Assembly: GCF_018614095.1 (NCBI RefSeq)
Contig: NZ_JAGGOY010000019.1
Coordinates: 1-43,360 of the forward strand
DNA from: Streptomyces sp. ISL-87
GTDB lineage: Bacteria; Actinomycetota; Actinomycetes; Streptomycetales; Streptomycetaceae
Reading direction: 5' to 3'
DNA: 43,360 bases
Below, piece by piece: positions 1 to 9,200 of the stretch. The notes beneath the pieces are model-generated. The model was not told the origin of the DNA. It saw only the letters and a list, made by a program, of their open reading frames with translations, and did not search any database. The translations under genes and the position numbers were made by a program. Within the stretch, counting starts at the first letter, position 1. Every line of letters starts with the position of its first letter.

Positions 1-17
1 ACGACCTTGGGGGCAAT
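1..17 (+). repeat. Left terminal inverted repeat of the first IS
   Basis: The 17 bases acgaccttgggggcaat are the exact reverse complement of 1091-1107. Confidence 0.9.
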
Positions 18-60
18 TGAGGTCGGGACGTGTTGGCCTGGCGGTTCGGCTGGTGGGTGA

Positions 61-1038
61 TCAGCAGGTCGTCGTGCGGACGAGGACCAGTTCGGTGCTC
101 GTCCGGCGGCGGGTTGGCCTGCGGGCGGAGCGGTCCGAGACGAGGGACGCGATCGCCCGGTGGGTCTCGTCGTAGTCCTCGCGACGCCCGGTGTATCGCT
201 GGAGCGGATGCCACTGCTTGTACTCGGCGTTCGTGTGCTCTACGCAGATCCGCGCCGAGGACTGCCGGCGGCGAAGCTCGCGCCAGGCACGCTTGTCGCC
301 CTCGCACGCGTCGTCGCCTGGCTTCTTCGGCGGGGCGCTGACCTGGTCAGGAAACTCTTTGGCCAGGCCCTGATATCCGGAGTCGACCTCGGCTTTCACC
401 GTGGGGTGCAGGCGGAACTGCTCGGCGATACCTTCGGTGCGCACGGCGGTCTGGTCGTGCATCCGCCCGGGCCGCACCACACCGGAGAACAGGGTGCGGC
501 CCTGGTGGTCGCTGAATGTGGTCGTCTTGATCGTGTTCTGTCTCTTCTTGCCGGAGATGAACGCTTTGCGTCCAGGGCGTCCCGCGTGAGGGCGTCTGAC
601 CTGGACTTCTGTGCCGTCGAGACGGATCTCGACCGCTTCGGCCTGGGCGTAGGCAAACAGATCTTCCAGGGTGCGGATACGCAGTCCGGGGCGGTCGGGG
701 ACAGCAAAGCCGCGGGCCGCGAGCAAGCGCCGGACCTCGCGAATCGCGGTGGAGACGGTCGAGCGGTCGACCTCGAACAGCTCGGCCAGGGCCGCGTGGG
801 GCAGCCCGAGGCGCAGATGGACCAGGGTGGCCAGCAGCCGGTCAGTGAAGACCAGTCGCTGCTTACGCCCCGCACCCGCCGCCCGCTGACGATCCCCTCC
901 GCGCCGCTCGCGCAGCGCGGACTCACGGAGAGCCGCCCATCGGGGTGCGAGTTCTTCGAGCAACTCGCCGAAATGTGCGCGAGAGACCCCGGACAGGGCA
1001 GGATGGGAGCAGGCCGTGCGGGCCCAGGTCAGCTTCAC
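61..1038 (-). CDS. IS5-family transposase (DDE_Tnp_4 type)
   Basis: A 325-residue transposase read from a GTG at 1038. The N-terminal third carries a helix-turn-helix (around LFEVDRSTVSTAIREVRRL). The catalytic part starts with LDGTEVQVRRP (first Asp), continues through GKKRQNTIKT and GRMHDQTAV (second acidic region), and ends with ICVEHTNAEYKQWHPL, which supplies the Glu. This order is that of IS5-type DDE transposases with an HTH_Tnp_4/DDE_Tnp_4 architecture. No internal stop or frameshift is seen, and both terminal repeats are intact, so the copy may still be mobile. The last ~20 residues (rich in Arg and Thr) run close to the left terminal repeat. Confidence 0.85.
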   Translation of the reverse strand: MKLTWARTACSHPALSGVSRAHFGELLEELAPRWAALRESALRERRGGDRQRAAGAGRKQRLVFTDRLLATLVHLRLGLPHAALAELFEVDRSTVSTAIREVRRLLAARGFAVPDRPGLRIRTLEDLFAYAQAEAVEIRLDGTEVQVRRPHAGRPGRKAFISGKKRQNTIKTTTFSDHQGRTLFSGVVRPGRMHDQTAVRTEGIAEQFRLHPTVKAEVDSGYQGLAKEFPDQVSAPPKKPGDDACEGDKRAWRELRRRQSSARICVEHTNAEYKQWHPLQRYTGRREDYDETHRAIASLVSDRSARRPTRRRTSTELVLVRTTTC

Positions 1039-1090
1039 AACTCACCCAACCCGTACGGCCCTTCTCATGTCACGGCCGGACCCGCCCCGC

Positions 1091-1107
1091 ATTGCCCCCA
1101 AGGTCGT
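1091..1107 (-). repeat. Right terminal inverted repeat of the first IS
   Basis: Perfect inverted match to bases 1-17. It lies 53 bp upstream of the GTG start of the transposase, so the promoter would overlap or adjoin this end. Confidence 0.9.
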
Positions 1108-1678
1108 TAGTATGCAGCGAGCGGCTGATCGGTGGGCGCTTTATCGTCTTACGCCTATTCGCCGAACGGAAACGGTTCACCGGCGCGGCGCTGGTCGCCG
1201 GACTTGGCGACCTTTGCGATCTGGCGCTGGCGCTCGGGGCCGACGGCCTCGGCGAACTGCTTGAGGCTGGCCAGACCGACCGGACACCTTCTCTGCGCTC
1301 TGCTCATCGTATTGGGCCCTCGGTCATCCCCGGCATATCGAAGCCCGCGACGAATTGGCATGCTGAGCTCCCTTTCAGAGGGTACGGAGTCCGGCCCAGT
1401 AGCGATCTCGACGAGCCGCACGCGCGTTCACCTGAGCCGAGCGGGGCACTCCCAGTGCCTGACGACGCAGCGCCAACTCCGGACGCCCGTCAGCGGAGCG
1501 AACCATGACGACACCTGCATCGCCAAGACCGGACTCGACCTCAGACCTCGAAACCCCCGCCGTTAAAGATCTCTAGCTGCGGCCATGCCTTCTCTCTCCC
1601 CCTAAGGGCCGTCGCCCGGGCTGAGCCCGCAACGCGGGCTATGACCGCCGCCCCCTGATCGCCCCCTAAGCTGCGCCA
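1108..1678. other. Intergenic stretch with no secure gene
   Basis: Between the IS and the next gene there is no convincing full gene. A minus-strand frame at 1155-1421 (88 codons) contains a charged helical-looking stretch (SLKQFAEAVGPERQRQIAKV) and could be the start of a small gene cut by IS-linked rearrangement, but I do not recognise it and it lacks a clear ribosome binding site. The plus strand around 1430-1570 has competing short frames without family resemblance. Confidence 0.4.
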
Positions 1679-2806
1679 ATGGATACACGACAGTACGCGG
1701 ACAAGGACACCGGCGACTGGGCCGCGCCGTTCGAGGGCCTGGACGTCATCCCGCGTCTGGCCGAGGAGTGGCTGCGGGGGCTGGGCCTCAACCGGGCTGC
1801 CCCGACGGAGGTGTTGCTCGCCATCATCGCCGCCGGCCGGGCCGACTTCCTGTTCCGCAACGATCTGCCCGCAGGTGTTCTCGACGCGGCGGTCGTCCAC
1901 CCGGCCAAGCGTGTGTGGGGAGCGGCTGCAGACAGTGGACGCCTCTCGCCCGCGCAGTGGGACCGGCTCTTGGCCGCCACCGCGGATCTGCCGCTCCATG
2001 GAGCCCTGACGGAGATCGCGGCGGAAGACCTCGCGCGTCGGGGGAGCATCGGACGGGGGCGGCGCAGGGGTGTTCACGAGGCGCCGCACGCCGACGCCCG
2101 GCCCCCAGCGACGCCGGATGAGATCGCCGCACTGGCCAGCACGGTCCCGGAGATCGATCCGGGTCACCGCACGATGGCCCTGTGGTGGGTGGGTGCCCTG
2201 CACGACAACCCGGACGCCATGCGGCAGCTTGCCTCGTCGCCGAACCTGTGGATCCGCCGCAGCGTGGCCCGCGCACCGCGTCTTCCGGCGGACGTCGCGG
2301 AGATCCTCGCCCGCGACGAGGACCGCGTCGTTCACCTCTTCCTTGCTGAGTCTTGCGACGATGCCCCGCCGGAGCTCCTGCTCAGCGTGTGGAGCTGGTG
2401 GCCCGGCAGCCTTTCGTTCCCCGGCCGCCCCCGCAACCACCCCCGTTTCCCGAGCGAGGGCCTGCTCCGCTTCGCGGGCGACGGCCGGCCTCGTATGCGG
2501 CTCCTCGCGCTCGACGATCCGGAATCGACGCCGGCCCTCGTGGAGCAGTTCAGCCACGACCCGGAGTTCGCCGTCCGTGCGCGTGCCGCTGAGGACCCAC
2601 GCCTGTCGCCTGGGGCCGCCGCCCGGCTGGTGGGCGACGGCCACTGGAAGGTCCACCGTCCGGCCCGGCAACACCCGAACCTGCCGGTGGCCGTGCTGGT
2701 GTCCTTGCTCCGCGACGCCGACACGGCCCGGGACGCCGCACGCAACCCGGCCGTCCCTGTGGCCGTCATGCACCAGATGGTCTCGCTCGCCGCACCACAT
2801 TGCTGA
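1679..2806 (+). CDS. Leucine-rich-repeat-variant (LRV/HEAT-like) protein
   Basis: A 375-residue soluble protein starting with ATG at 1679. From about residue 165 onward it is built of ~24-residue helical repeats with the pattern LA-x-(S/D)-P-(N/D)-x-W/V-(I/V)-R-x-x-(V/A)-A-x-x-P-x-L. Examples are LASSPNLWIRRSVARAPRL, FSHDPEFAVRARAAEDPRL and LVGDGHWKVHRPARQHPNL. That is the signature of leucine-rich repeat variants, which form right-handed solenoids and usually act as protein-binding scaffolds. The N-terminal half is helical without repeats that I can place. There is no signal peptide or membrane segment. Its partner is unknown, and neighbours give no hint. Confidence 0.75.
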   Translation: MDTRQYADKDTGDWAAPFEGLDVIPRLAEEWLRGLGLNRAAPTEVLLAIIAAGRADFLFRNDLPAGVLDAAVVHPAKRVWGAAADSGRLSPAQWDRLLAATADLPLHGALTEIAAEDLARRGSIGRGRRRGVHEAPHADARPPATPDEIAALASTVPEIDPGHRTMALWWVGALHDNPDAMRQLASSPNLWIRRSVARAPRLPADVAEILARDEDRVVHLFLAESCDDAPPELLLSVWSWWPGSLSFPGRPRNHPRFPSEGLLRFAGDGRPRMRLLALDDPESTPALVEQFSHDPEFAVRARAAEDPRLSPGAAARLVGDGHWKVHRPARQHPNLPVAVLVSLLRDADTARDAARNPAVPVAVMHQMVSLAAPHC

Positions 2807-3246
2807 CGGCCCCGAGCGCCGGGCCGGCGGCCCCTGCGCCCGGCGTTGCGTCGGCACCGCCGCCTCGGCCGGAGCCGTCCCGGCTGGCGCGGCAGAGGAC
2901 GGCGGGCGCCGTCGGGGTGGTGGAGCGGGAGAGGGAAGCCGCCGGGGAAACGCGCGGGCTGGGCGGCAGCGGTGCGAAGGTCTCGCCGCTCGCCCGGGTC
3001 ACCGACGGGCTTCGGCCGTCGAAGCTGATCCGGTTCGAAACGGGCGTTGCGAGGTTAATCGTCAAGCTGAGTGCCGAGCAGGCCGCGGCCGCCCCCGGCC
3101 TGAACGAGGACGCCGCGCGTGAGCAGATGGCGCGCTTCGGCCGCTGGAGCCGTACTACAGCTGAACGCCGTCTCGGTCCCAGAGGTCTTCGAACCCGCTG
3201 CACGCGGGGCGAGGCAGACTCGCCGTGTGGTTGCCTCGCAGGGTGA
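2800..3246 (+). CDS. Doubtful hypothetical reading frame
   Basis: A 148-codon frame overlaps the end of the LRV gene by 7 nt. Its second half (around LIVKLSAEQAAAAPGLNED) has plausible coding character, while the Pro/Ala-rich start and Arg/Cys-rich end look non-coding. There is no family I recognise and no good ribosome binding site. It may be a remnant. A minus-strand frame over the same bases is less convincing. Confidence 0.25.
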   Translation: MLTAPSAGPAAPAPGVASAPPPRPEPSRLARQRTAGAVGVVEREREAAGETRGLGGSGAKVSPLARVTDGLRPSKLIRFETGVARLIVKLSAEQAAAAPGLNEDAAREQMARFGRWSRTTAERRLGPRGLRTRCTRGEADSPCGCLAG

Positions 3247-3337
3247 GGGTCCGGACGGTCGGCCGATCGGCCATAGGTGAGCGGCCTGACCCGCGAGAGT
3301 TCTAGATTCGGGCCCCTCATTGGAAAGCCCGAACCGG

Positions 3338-3883
3338 TCAGTGTCCGATCTGCCGGGCCACGGCCTGTGCCCACCGGTCGCCCTGGTTGGCCGGTGCTGC
3401 CTCGCGCAGGGACGCATTGTGCTCGCCCTGCCGGGAGTCCACGGCGTCCAGCGACGGCGTTTCCACGTGGACACTGCCCGGCAGCATCCAGCGCTCCCCG
3501 TCCTCCGTGCCACGCGCTACCGCGATCACGTAGGACCGGTCTTTGGCCATCCGCGTCCGGTCCCCGTCCCCGTACACGACGCTCACCGTCACCGAGGCCG
3601 GCGGCGACCCCTTGAACGCCTTCCGCACCTCAGCTCGGTACTCGACACGGACCGGTCCGCCGCCGAACAGCGGGGCGTGCTCGCTGCTGCCCGTGATCTG
3701 CGCCCACACCAGCTCATCGGCGTGGCCGGCGACCTCGCGGTCGTCGGTGGCCCGGTAGCCGACATCCGCCGACGACGTCGGCGGAAGGCCCGGCTCCAGT
3801 GCGACCTTCGCGGCCCCCAGCCCGACGGCGGCCAGGACGAGCGCGGCCCCGGCCAGCGCCCACGTCTTCTTCTTCACGGTCAT
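3338..3883 (-). CDS. Small secreted or membrane-anchored protein, coupled to metalloprotease
   Basis: A 181-residue protein from ATG at 3883 (a second in-frame ATG sits at 3886). The N-terminus MTVKKKTWALAGAALVLAAV is a positively charged, hydrophobic signal peptide or anchor, so the rest (about residues 35-181) acts outside the membrane. That part contains beta-rich segments (VRVEYRAEVRKAFKGSPPASV, YVIAVARGTEDGERWMLPGS) resembling small Streptomyces extracytoplasmic proteins of unknown role. The stop of the upstream metalloprotease and this start share an ATGATGA sequence at 3880-3886, indicating translational coupling. It may bind, inhibit or help export the protease; that is inference from position only. 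Confidence 0.7.
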   Translation of the reverse strand: MTVKKKTWALAGAALVLAAVGLGAAKVALEPGLPPTSSADVGYRATDDREVAGHADELVWAQITGSSEHAPLFGGGPVRVEYRAEVRKAFKGSPPASVTVSVVYGDGDRTRMAKDRSYVIAVARGTEDGERWMLPGSVHVETPSLDAVDSRQGEHNASLREAAPANQGDRWAQAVARQIGH

Positions 3884-4383
3884 CATCCCCACAGCAGCGT
3901 GTAATTCTTCTTGTCCTTGGCCGTCGGTGCCGACGCCATGTCGCCGGTGTGCGGTGCCATCAGCGTGGCGTACTCCGACGGGTCCTTGTGGCAGAAACCG
4001 AGGGCGTGTCCCAGCTCGTGCGCGGCCGTCTTCCGCTTGGCCTCGGTCGTCGTCAGATTCGCCAGGTTCAGCCAGATCACGTCGGTCCCCGGACCGTGCT
4101 CCCAGTAGCCGTACAGGTCGCGCCACTGCCCGTCCGTGCGGTTCGTGTCCTTGAACTCGACGTCGGCGTAGCTCGTCGCGTCGTCCTTGCGGATTTTGAT
4201 CGTGCCGAGGTTCCACGACTTCACCGCATGCGACAGGGCGTCGTCGAGGTTCGTCGAGTCGTCGTAGGTGATCTCCCCGCCGTCGACGGAGGAGTTGCCG
4301 CGGGAGTCGGTAGTCTGCGCGCCCGAGTATTTCGTCCAGCACGCCGCGTACGCCGCAGCGGCGGCCGGGGCGTACTCCCAGCC
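3883..4383 (-). pseudogene. 5'-truncated matrixin-like zinc metalloprotease
   Basis: The readable part (~165 residues to the stop at 3883) contains the metzincin zinc motif HELGHALGFCH (HExxHxxGxxH, three His ligands plus the general-base Glu), followed by ATLMAP, which supplies the Met-turn. Upstream, segments such as SHAVKSWN and TDVIWLNLANL fit the preceding strands of the matrixin fold. Such proteins in Streptomyces are secreted and need a signal peptide. Here none is found: beyond about residue WEYAP (near 4383) the frame turns into Arg/Cys-rich shadow sequence of a plus-strand gene. The 5' end was therefore probably lost by rearrangement. The frame stays open to 4644, but I do not regard that extension as genuine. 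Confidence 0.7.
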
Positions 4384-4407
4384 CACCCCCGCCCCTGGCG
4401 GAGCTGC

Positions 4408-4916
4408 CTGACCCGCTGGCCCAACTCGATCCGAACGCAAACGACGGCATTGACGCCGCCCGGATCCTGACCAACGACAAGCCCAAACTCCACGGGAATT
4501 GCCCCGCGGCCACCGATGGCAGACACAGGTGCGCCATGGGGCCGTCCCCGGGCCCTCTCCGGCAGCGGCTGCCCCCGGTGCGCCCGGCGCCGGACCGTTC
4601 CCCGCCTCCAGCATGCCCACGCCGCACTCGCCTTGGAATGGCACCCGTCCCGCAACCCGGACTGGACCCCGCGAAGCTCACCGCCGGATCCCACTGCATC
4701 GTGTGGTGGCAGTCCGCAGGATGCCGCAGCGACTACCGCGCCCGGATCCACCACCGCGTGCGGGAGACGACCAGGTGCCTGGACTACTGCTCCCGGCGCG
4801 TCCAGTACGCCGACCTCGCCACCGAGAGCCCCGACCTAGCCGCGCAGTGGCATACCGGTCCCGGGCCAGGCAGCCACGGCCATCGCGGCCGTCGCCCCCG
4901 ACTGCCCGCCCGGTGA
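4408..4916 (+). pseudogene. Frameshifted zinc-ribbon protein (DUF4379-like) remnant
   Basis: Two overlapping frames together give a recognisable repeat of the DUF4379 type. Frame one supplies ALALEWHPSRNPDWTP, and frame two supplies AKLTAGSHCIVWWQSAGCRS and later CLDYCSRR plus ESPDLAAQWH. Functional members read WHP-x-(R/K)-N-x-DLTP-x-x-(L/V)-TxGSHxxVWW followed by paired cysteines that bind zinc. One missing base near 4670 (acc ccg [g]cg aag) would restore the frame. The next repeat decays after AAQWH. A further in-frame stretch upstream at 4408-4520 (LDPNANDGIDAARILTNDKP) looks coding but I do not know it. The 5' end abuts the truncated metalloprotease. Confidence 0.6.
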
Positions 4917-5365
4917 ACACGACCGTGCAGTCGCGAAGTTGCGTGGAACGGCCGAATTTACGGATTCCCTCCTGGCGGCGAAATCCTGTACGAACTCACG
5001 GGCGAGCCACGAGCGGGTTTTCTCGACCAGGAGCTACACGGCGGGGGCCGAGCACTCAGGGACGCCGCCGGACGCAGCGGCCACGCTCGGACCCCGGGGC
5101 GCGGCCCTGGCACCGGTCCAGCGCGAGGCGCTCGCCGGGTCGGAGGGCAGCACGGTCACGCCCGCCCTGGACACGGACACCGCTCTCGCTGAGGCCCTGT
5201 GGAGCGGCACGGGCGACGCCGGCACATGGCGATCGTGGCCAATCACTCAATGAGCTTGACCAGGTCTCAGCGACATTGAGCGCGATCAAGCGCGCCGATG
5301 GGGGAGCGGGCCCAGTAAGGCCCTGCTCCCGGGCCTGGTCACGGAGGCGCTCAGGATCCCTGCGG
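4917..5365. other. Region without an assignable gene
   Basis: Only short frames occur. The plus frame at 4939-5253 has an Ala/Thr-rich second half of plausible composition but no family resemblance and no ribosome binding site. The tract probably holds debris of earlier rearrangements. Confidence 0.35.
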
Positions 5366-5399
5366 CGCTTGCCGGTCGGAGCGCTCCGACCGGCAAGCG
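5366..5399. repeat. 34-bp perfect palindrome
   Basis: Two 17-bp arms (5366-5382 and 5383-5399; arm one is cgcttgccggtcggagc) are exact reverse complements with no spacer. It lies ~170 bp upstream of the methyltransferase. It could act as a factor-independent terminator (Streptomyces terminators often lack a T run), a protein binding site, or a relic of a mobile element end. Confidence 0.8.
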
Positions 5400-5573
5400 G
5401 CGCGAGCCTTGACGGCAGTGCCGCTGGGCCTGGCGCCGGTGCCGGCCAGGAAGTGGGGCGTGGGCTAGTCTAGGGCCTTCCCCGTGGCATATGACGGGAA
5501 GTCAGTCCCGGGTGGGGGTCGGCACGGGGCCGGAGAACGGCTGCGAACGTGCGCGGATGTTAGCTTCTTTCCC

Positions 5574-6203
5574 GTGGTGGAGCACCAGGACGAGACCAGG
5601 GCGGCCTACGACGGGATTGTCGAGCTGTATGCGTCGATGTTCGCTGATCGGCTGGAGACGCAGCCGTTCGCGCGGGCCATGGTCAGCACCTTCGCCGAGC
5701 TGGTGCGCGGGACGGGGAACCCGCGGGCAGCCGACGTCGGGTGCGGGCCCGGACATCTGACGGCCATGCTGCACGACCTGGGGCTGGACGCCTTCGGACT
5801 CGACCTCTCCCCGGCCATGGTTGACCACGCCCGGCGGGCCCATCCGGCGCTGCGGTTCGACGAGGCGCGGATGGAGGCCCTGCCGGTCGAGGACTGCGCG
5901 CTCGGCGGCGTGCTGGCCCACTACTCGATGATCCATACCGCGCCTGGGGAATTGCCCGCGCTGCTCGCCGAGCAGGTGCGTGTCCTGGCACCAGGGGGCC
6001 TGCTCCTGGTCTCGTTCTTCGCGACCGACGGACCGGAGCCGGTCCGCTTCGACCACAAGGTGACGCCCGCCTATAGCTGGCCGGTGGACCGGTTCGCCGA
6101 GTTGCTGGCCGGGGCCGGGCTCGTCACGTTCGCCCGGCTGATCCACGACCCAGCCTCCCAGCGGGGCTTCCTCTACGCCCACTTGCTGGCCCGTCTCCAC
6201 TAG
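5574..6203 (+). CDS. Class I SAM-dependent methyltransferase
   Basis: A 209-residue cytoplasmic enzyme if read from the GTG at 5574; family alignment starts at VEHQDETRAAYDGI. An open frame continues upstream to 5484 but that part looks unrelated. Motif I, ADVGCGPG (about residues 53-60), binds S-adenosylmethionine; FGLDLSPAMVDHAR is motif II with the acidic residue for the ribose; LAPGGLLLVSF is the post-motif typical of Methyltransf_11/25 proteins. The substrate cannot be deduced. Its TAG stop (6201-6203) lies in a CTAG that directly adjoins the next IS, so the gene escaped disruption by the insertion. Confidence 0.8.
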   Translation: MVEHQDETRAAYDGIVELYASMFADRLETQPFARAMVSTFAELVRGTGNPRAADVGCGPGHLTAMLHDLGLDAFGLDLSPAMVDHARRAHPALRFDEARMEALPVEDCALGGVLAHYSMIHTAPGELPALLAEQVRVLAPGGLLLVSFFATDGPEPVRFDHKVTPAYSWPVDRFAELLAGAGLVTFARLIHDPASQRGFLYAHLLARLH

Positions 6204-6249
6204 AGCGTGCCCCGTGGTCTTTGGGGGCGGGTTGGTGTGGATCATCCTT

Positions 6250-9200
6250 GTGGATGAAGATCGCCTGAAGCGACATGTTCTGACCGATCGGGAGTGGGTG
6301 CTGCTGGAGCCGCTGCTGCCGGTGAACGCGGTGCAGGGCGCGCGATGGAACGACCATCGGAGGGCGATCAACGGGGTGCTCTTCCGGACGCGGACGCGGA
6401 CGTCGTGTGCGTGGCGTGACCTGCCTGCGTGTTATGGGAAGTGGAAGACGGTCTACAACCGGCATCGGCGCTGGTCACTGGACGGGACCTGGGAGCGGAT
6501 CCTGGACGGATTGCGCGCTGGCTGCGATGAGGCCGAGGGCGGGGACTGGACGGTCAGCGTCGATTCCACGGTGGTGCGCGCTCACCAGCACGCGGCTGGG
6601 GCGCATCACTCCCCGGCCGCCGACAGTCCTTCAAAGGGGACCGCGTTGATCACGAACGGGTGACGTGCCGTGAGGCGCTCGGCCGGTCCCGGGGCGGCCT
6701 GTCGACCAAGCTGCACCTGGTCGCCGACCGGCGGTGCCGACCGATCGCCCGGATCCTCACACCGGGCCAGTGGGGTGATTCCCTGCAGTTCGTGCCGTTG
6801 CTGGAGTTCATCCGCGTCCGCCGCCGGGGCGTCGGCCGCCCCCGCAAACGACCCGCCCGCGTCCTGGCCGACAAGGCACACTCCTCCCGCCGCAACCGCC
6901 GCAACCGCCGCTACCTGCGCCGACACGACGTCAAGGCCGTCATCCCCGTCAAGAAGGACCAGGCCGCCCACCGGCGCAACCGCGGCTCCCAAGGAGGACG
7001 CCCCCAGGTCTTCGACCGGGATGCCTACAAGGACCGCAACACCGTCGAACGCTGCGTGTGCGCCACGAGGCGCCTTGTTGTATCCCCGGCTCAGCCGGGA
7101 GGAATTGGAGGGATATTCCTGGGCCTGATGGCTCACCTGGATCCGAAAGGTGATGGGGACCAGAGCATGCCAGAGAATCAGCGACCGGGCTCAGTTGCCA
7201 GGGACGGTGCGCTGAGGGGCCCGCGTGATAAGGCGAAAGCTGGATTGCCTGAACCCCAATCTCCAGTCGATGAAAGTTCGCATCCATCGGAAAGGCTACT
7301 GAAACCGATGCCATGTCCTGTGACGGCTTTGATGCATGGCCGACATACCTTCCGAGACATGGGGCGATGTCCAGTGAGGACATTGAAGGAGATGAGTGGG
7401 GCGCCTACGTCACGCTATGACGTACAACAAGGACGAACGTGGGATCGCCTACGGGGTGCGAACCCTAAGGTGACGGAGTGCCCGTAGTAGTCGTAGGAGT
7501 AACGAACTACCAAGGAGAGCAGGAAAGCCGCTCGCAGGGCGAAGGGGCACAGGTGACTGGATGCGAAAAAGACCGGGAGGTATGCGAAATGCAGAGTGCC
7601 GACACGGTGTTAGGCATCCTTCGTGAGCGCGGCAGACGTGGTCTGCCGTGCAGTGAGCTGTATCGGCAAATGTTCAATCCGCAGTTGTACCTGGTGGCTT
7701 ACGGTCGCATCTACTCCAACAAAGGGGCGATGACGTCGGGAGTCACGCAAGAAACCGTGGACGGCATGTCACTGGGCAAGATCGGTCGCATCATCGATGC
7801 GATGCGTCACGAGCGCTACCGGTTCAGCCCAGTCAAGCGAGTCAACATTCCCAAGAAGAATGGGAAGACACGGCCGCTTGGACTGCCAACCTGGTCGGAC
7901 AAGCTCGTCGGCGAGGTGATGCGCCTCCTTCTGGAGGCATACTTCGAGCCGCAGTTCTCCGACCGCTCCCACGGGTTCCGGCCCAAAAGGGGCTGTCACA
8001 CCGCCTTGACGGAGGTGGGCAATACCTGGACGGGTACGACCTGGTTCATCGAAGGCGATATCTCTGACTGCTTCGGTTCGATCGACCATCGAGTCGTCAT
8101 CGAGACGCTGGCAGAACGGATTCACGATGGCCGGTTTCTTCGGCTCGTGCGCAACATGCTTGAGGCCGGGTACATGGAGGACTGGACCTGGGGTGCCACG
8201 CTCAGCGGGGCACCTCAAGGCGGAGTGCTCTCTCCGCTGCTGTCCAATATCTACCTGCACCGACTGGACAGATTTGTCGAGAAGGTTCTGATTCCGCACT
8301 ACACCCGAGGGCGAAGCAGGGCGCGCAACCCTGCCTACCTGGAGGTGGTCAACGCGATCGCACGCGCCCGCAGGCGCGGAGACCGGGCCGAAGTCCGGTC
8401 ACTTCGCAAGCAGCAGCGCAGTATCCCCAGCGTGGATCCGAACGATCCAGGATTCCGGAGACTGCGCTATGTGCGATACGCCGATGACACCCTTCTTGGG
8501 TTCATCGGGCCGAGATCTGAGGCCGAGGAGATCAAACAGCGTCTCGCGGTATTCCTTCGTGAAGACCTCAAGTTGGAATTATCACCAGAGAAGACACTGA
8601 TCACCCATGCCCGTAAGGGTGCGGCATCGTTCCTCGGATACGAGATCACCGTGCAACACAACGACAGGCAGGCAACCCGAGGCCGCAGGACGGCTAACGG
8701 TTCGATTGCTTTACGTGTGCCAGCAAAGGTGATCCGAGAGAAGGCAGCCCTATACCTTAGCCGCGGAAAACCCGCGCACCGGCCCCAACTCCTGAACCAC
8801 GACGACTACACAATCGTCAACGTCTACGGGGCCGAATACCGGGGCATCGTCCAGTACTACCTCCTAGCCGGCAACGTATGCCGATTGCATCGGCTGCGTT
8901 GGGCCATGGAAACCTCGTTGCTCAAGACACTGGCAGCGAAGCATCGCTCGACGGTGTCCAAGATGGCGGCCCGCTACAAGGCCAAGATCGAGACACCACA
9001 TGGGCCCCGCACATGCTTCGAGGCCAGCGTCCCCCGCAGCGCAGGTAGGAAGCCACTGGTCGCACGATTCGGCGGAATCTCACTGACGCGACAGAAGGCA
9101 GCGGTCCTCACGGACCGTCAAGTGGCCAACCTCCACCCCAGAAAAGAGCTGATTACCCGGCTCTTGAAGGGGAAGTGCGAGCTATGCGGGACATCGGAAG

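Larger units (their letters stand above)
1..1107 (-). mobile_element. Complete IS5-type insertion sequence
   Basis: An element of 1107 bp bounded by perfect 17-bp terminal inverted repeats at 1-17 and 1091-1107. One transposase gene fills it on the minus strand. The left flank lies outside the window, so the target duplication cannot be confirmed; the right flank begins with tag. The outer end of the left repeat coincides with base 1, which suggests that the window or contig was cut at a repeated element. Family assignment rests on the DDE_Tnp_4-like transposase. Confidence 0.85.

Noticed and set aside
3025..3045. ggttcgaa resembling a tRNA T-loop
   Set aside because: The flanking bases do not form a T-stem, and no anticodon or acceptor arms fit upstream; no tRNA can be folded here.
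5484..5573. Longer methyltransferase N-terminus from GTG 5484
   Set aside because: Composition of these 30 codons is unlike the enzyme and homology begins at VEHQDETR; the GTG at 5574 fits better.
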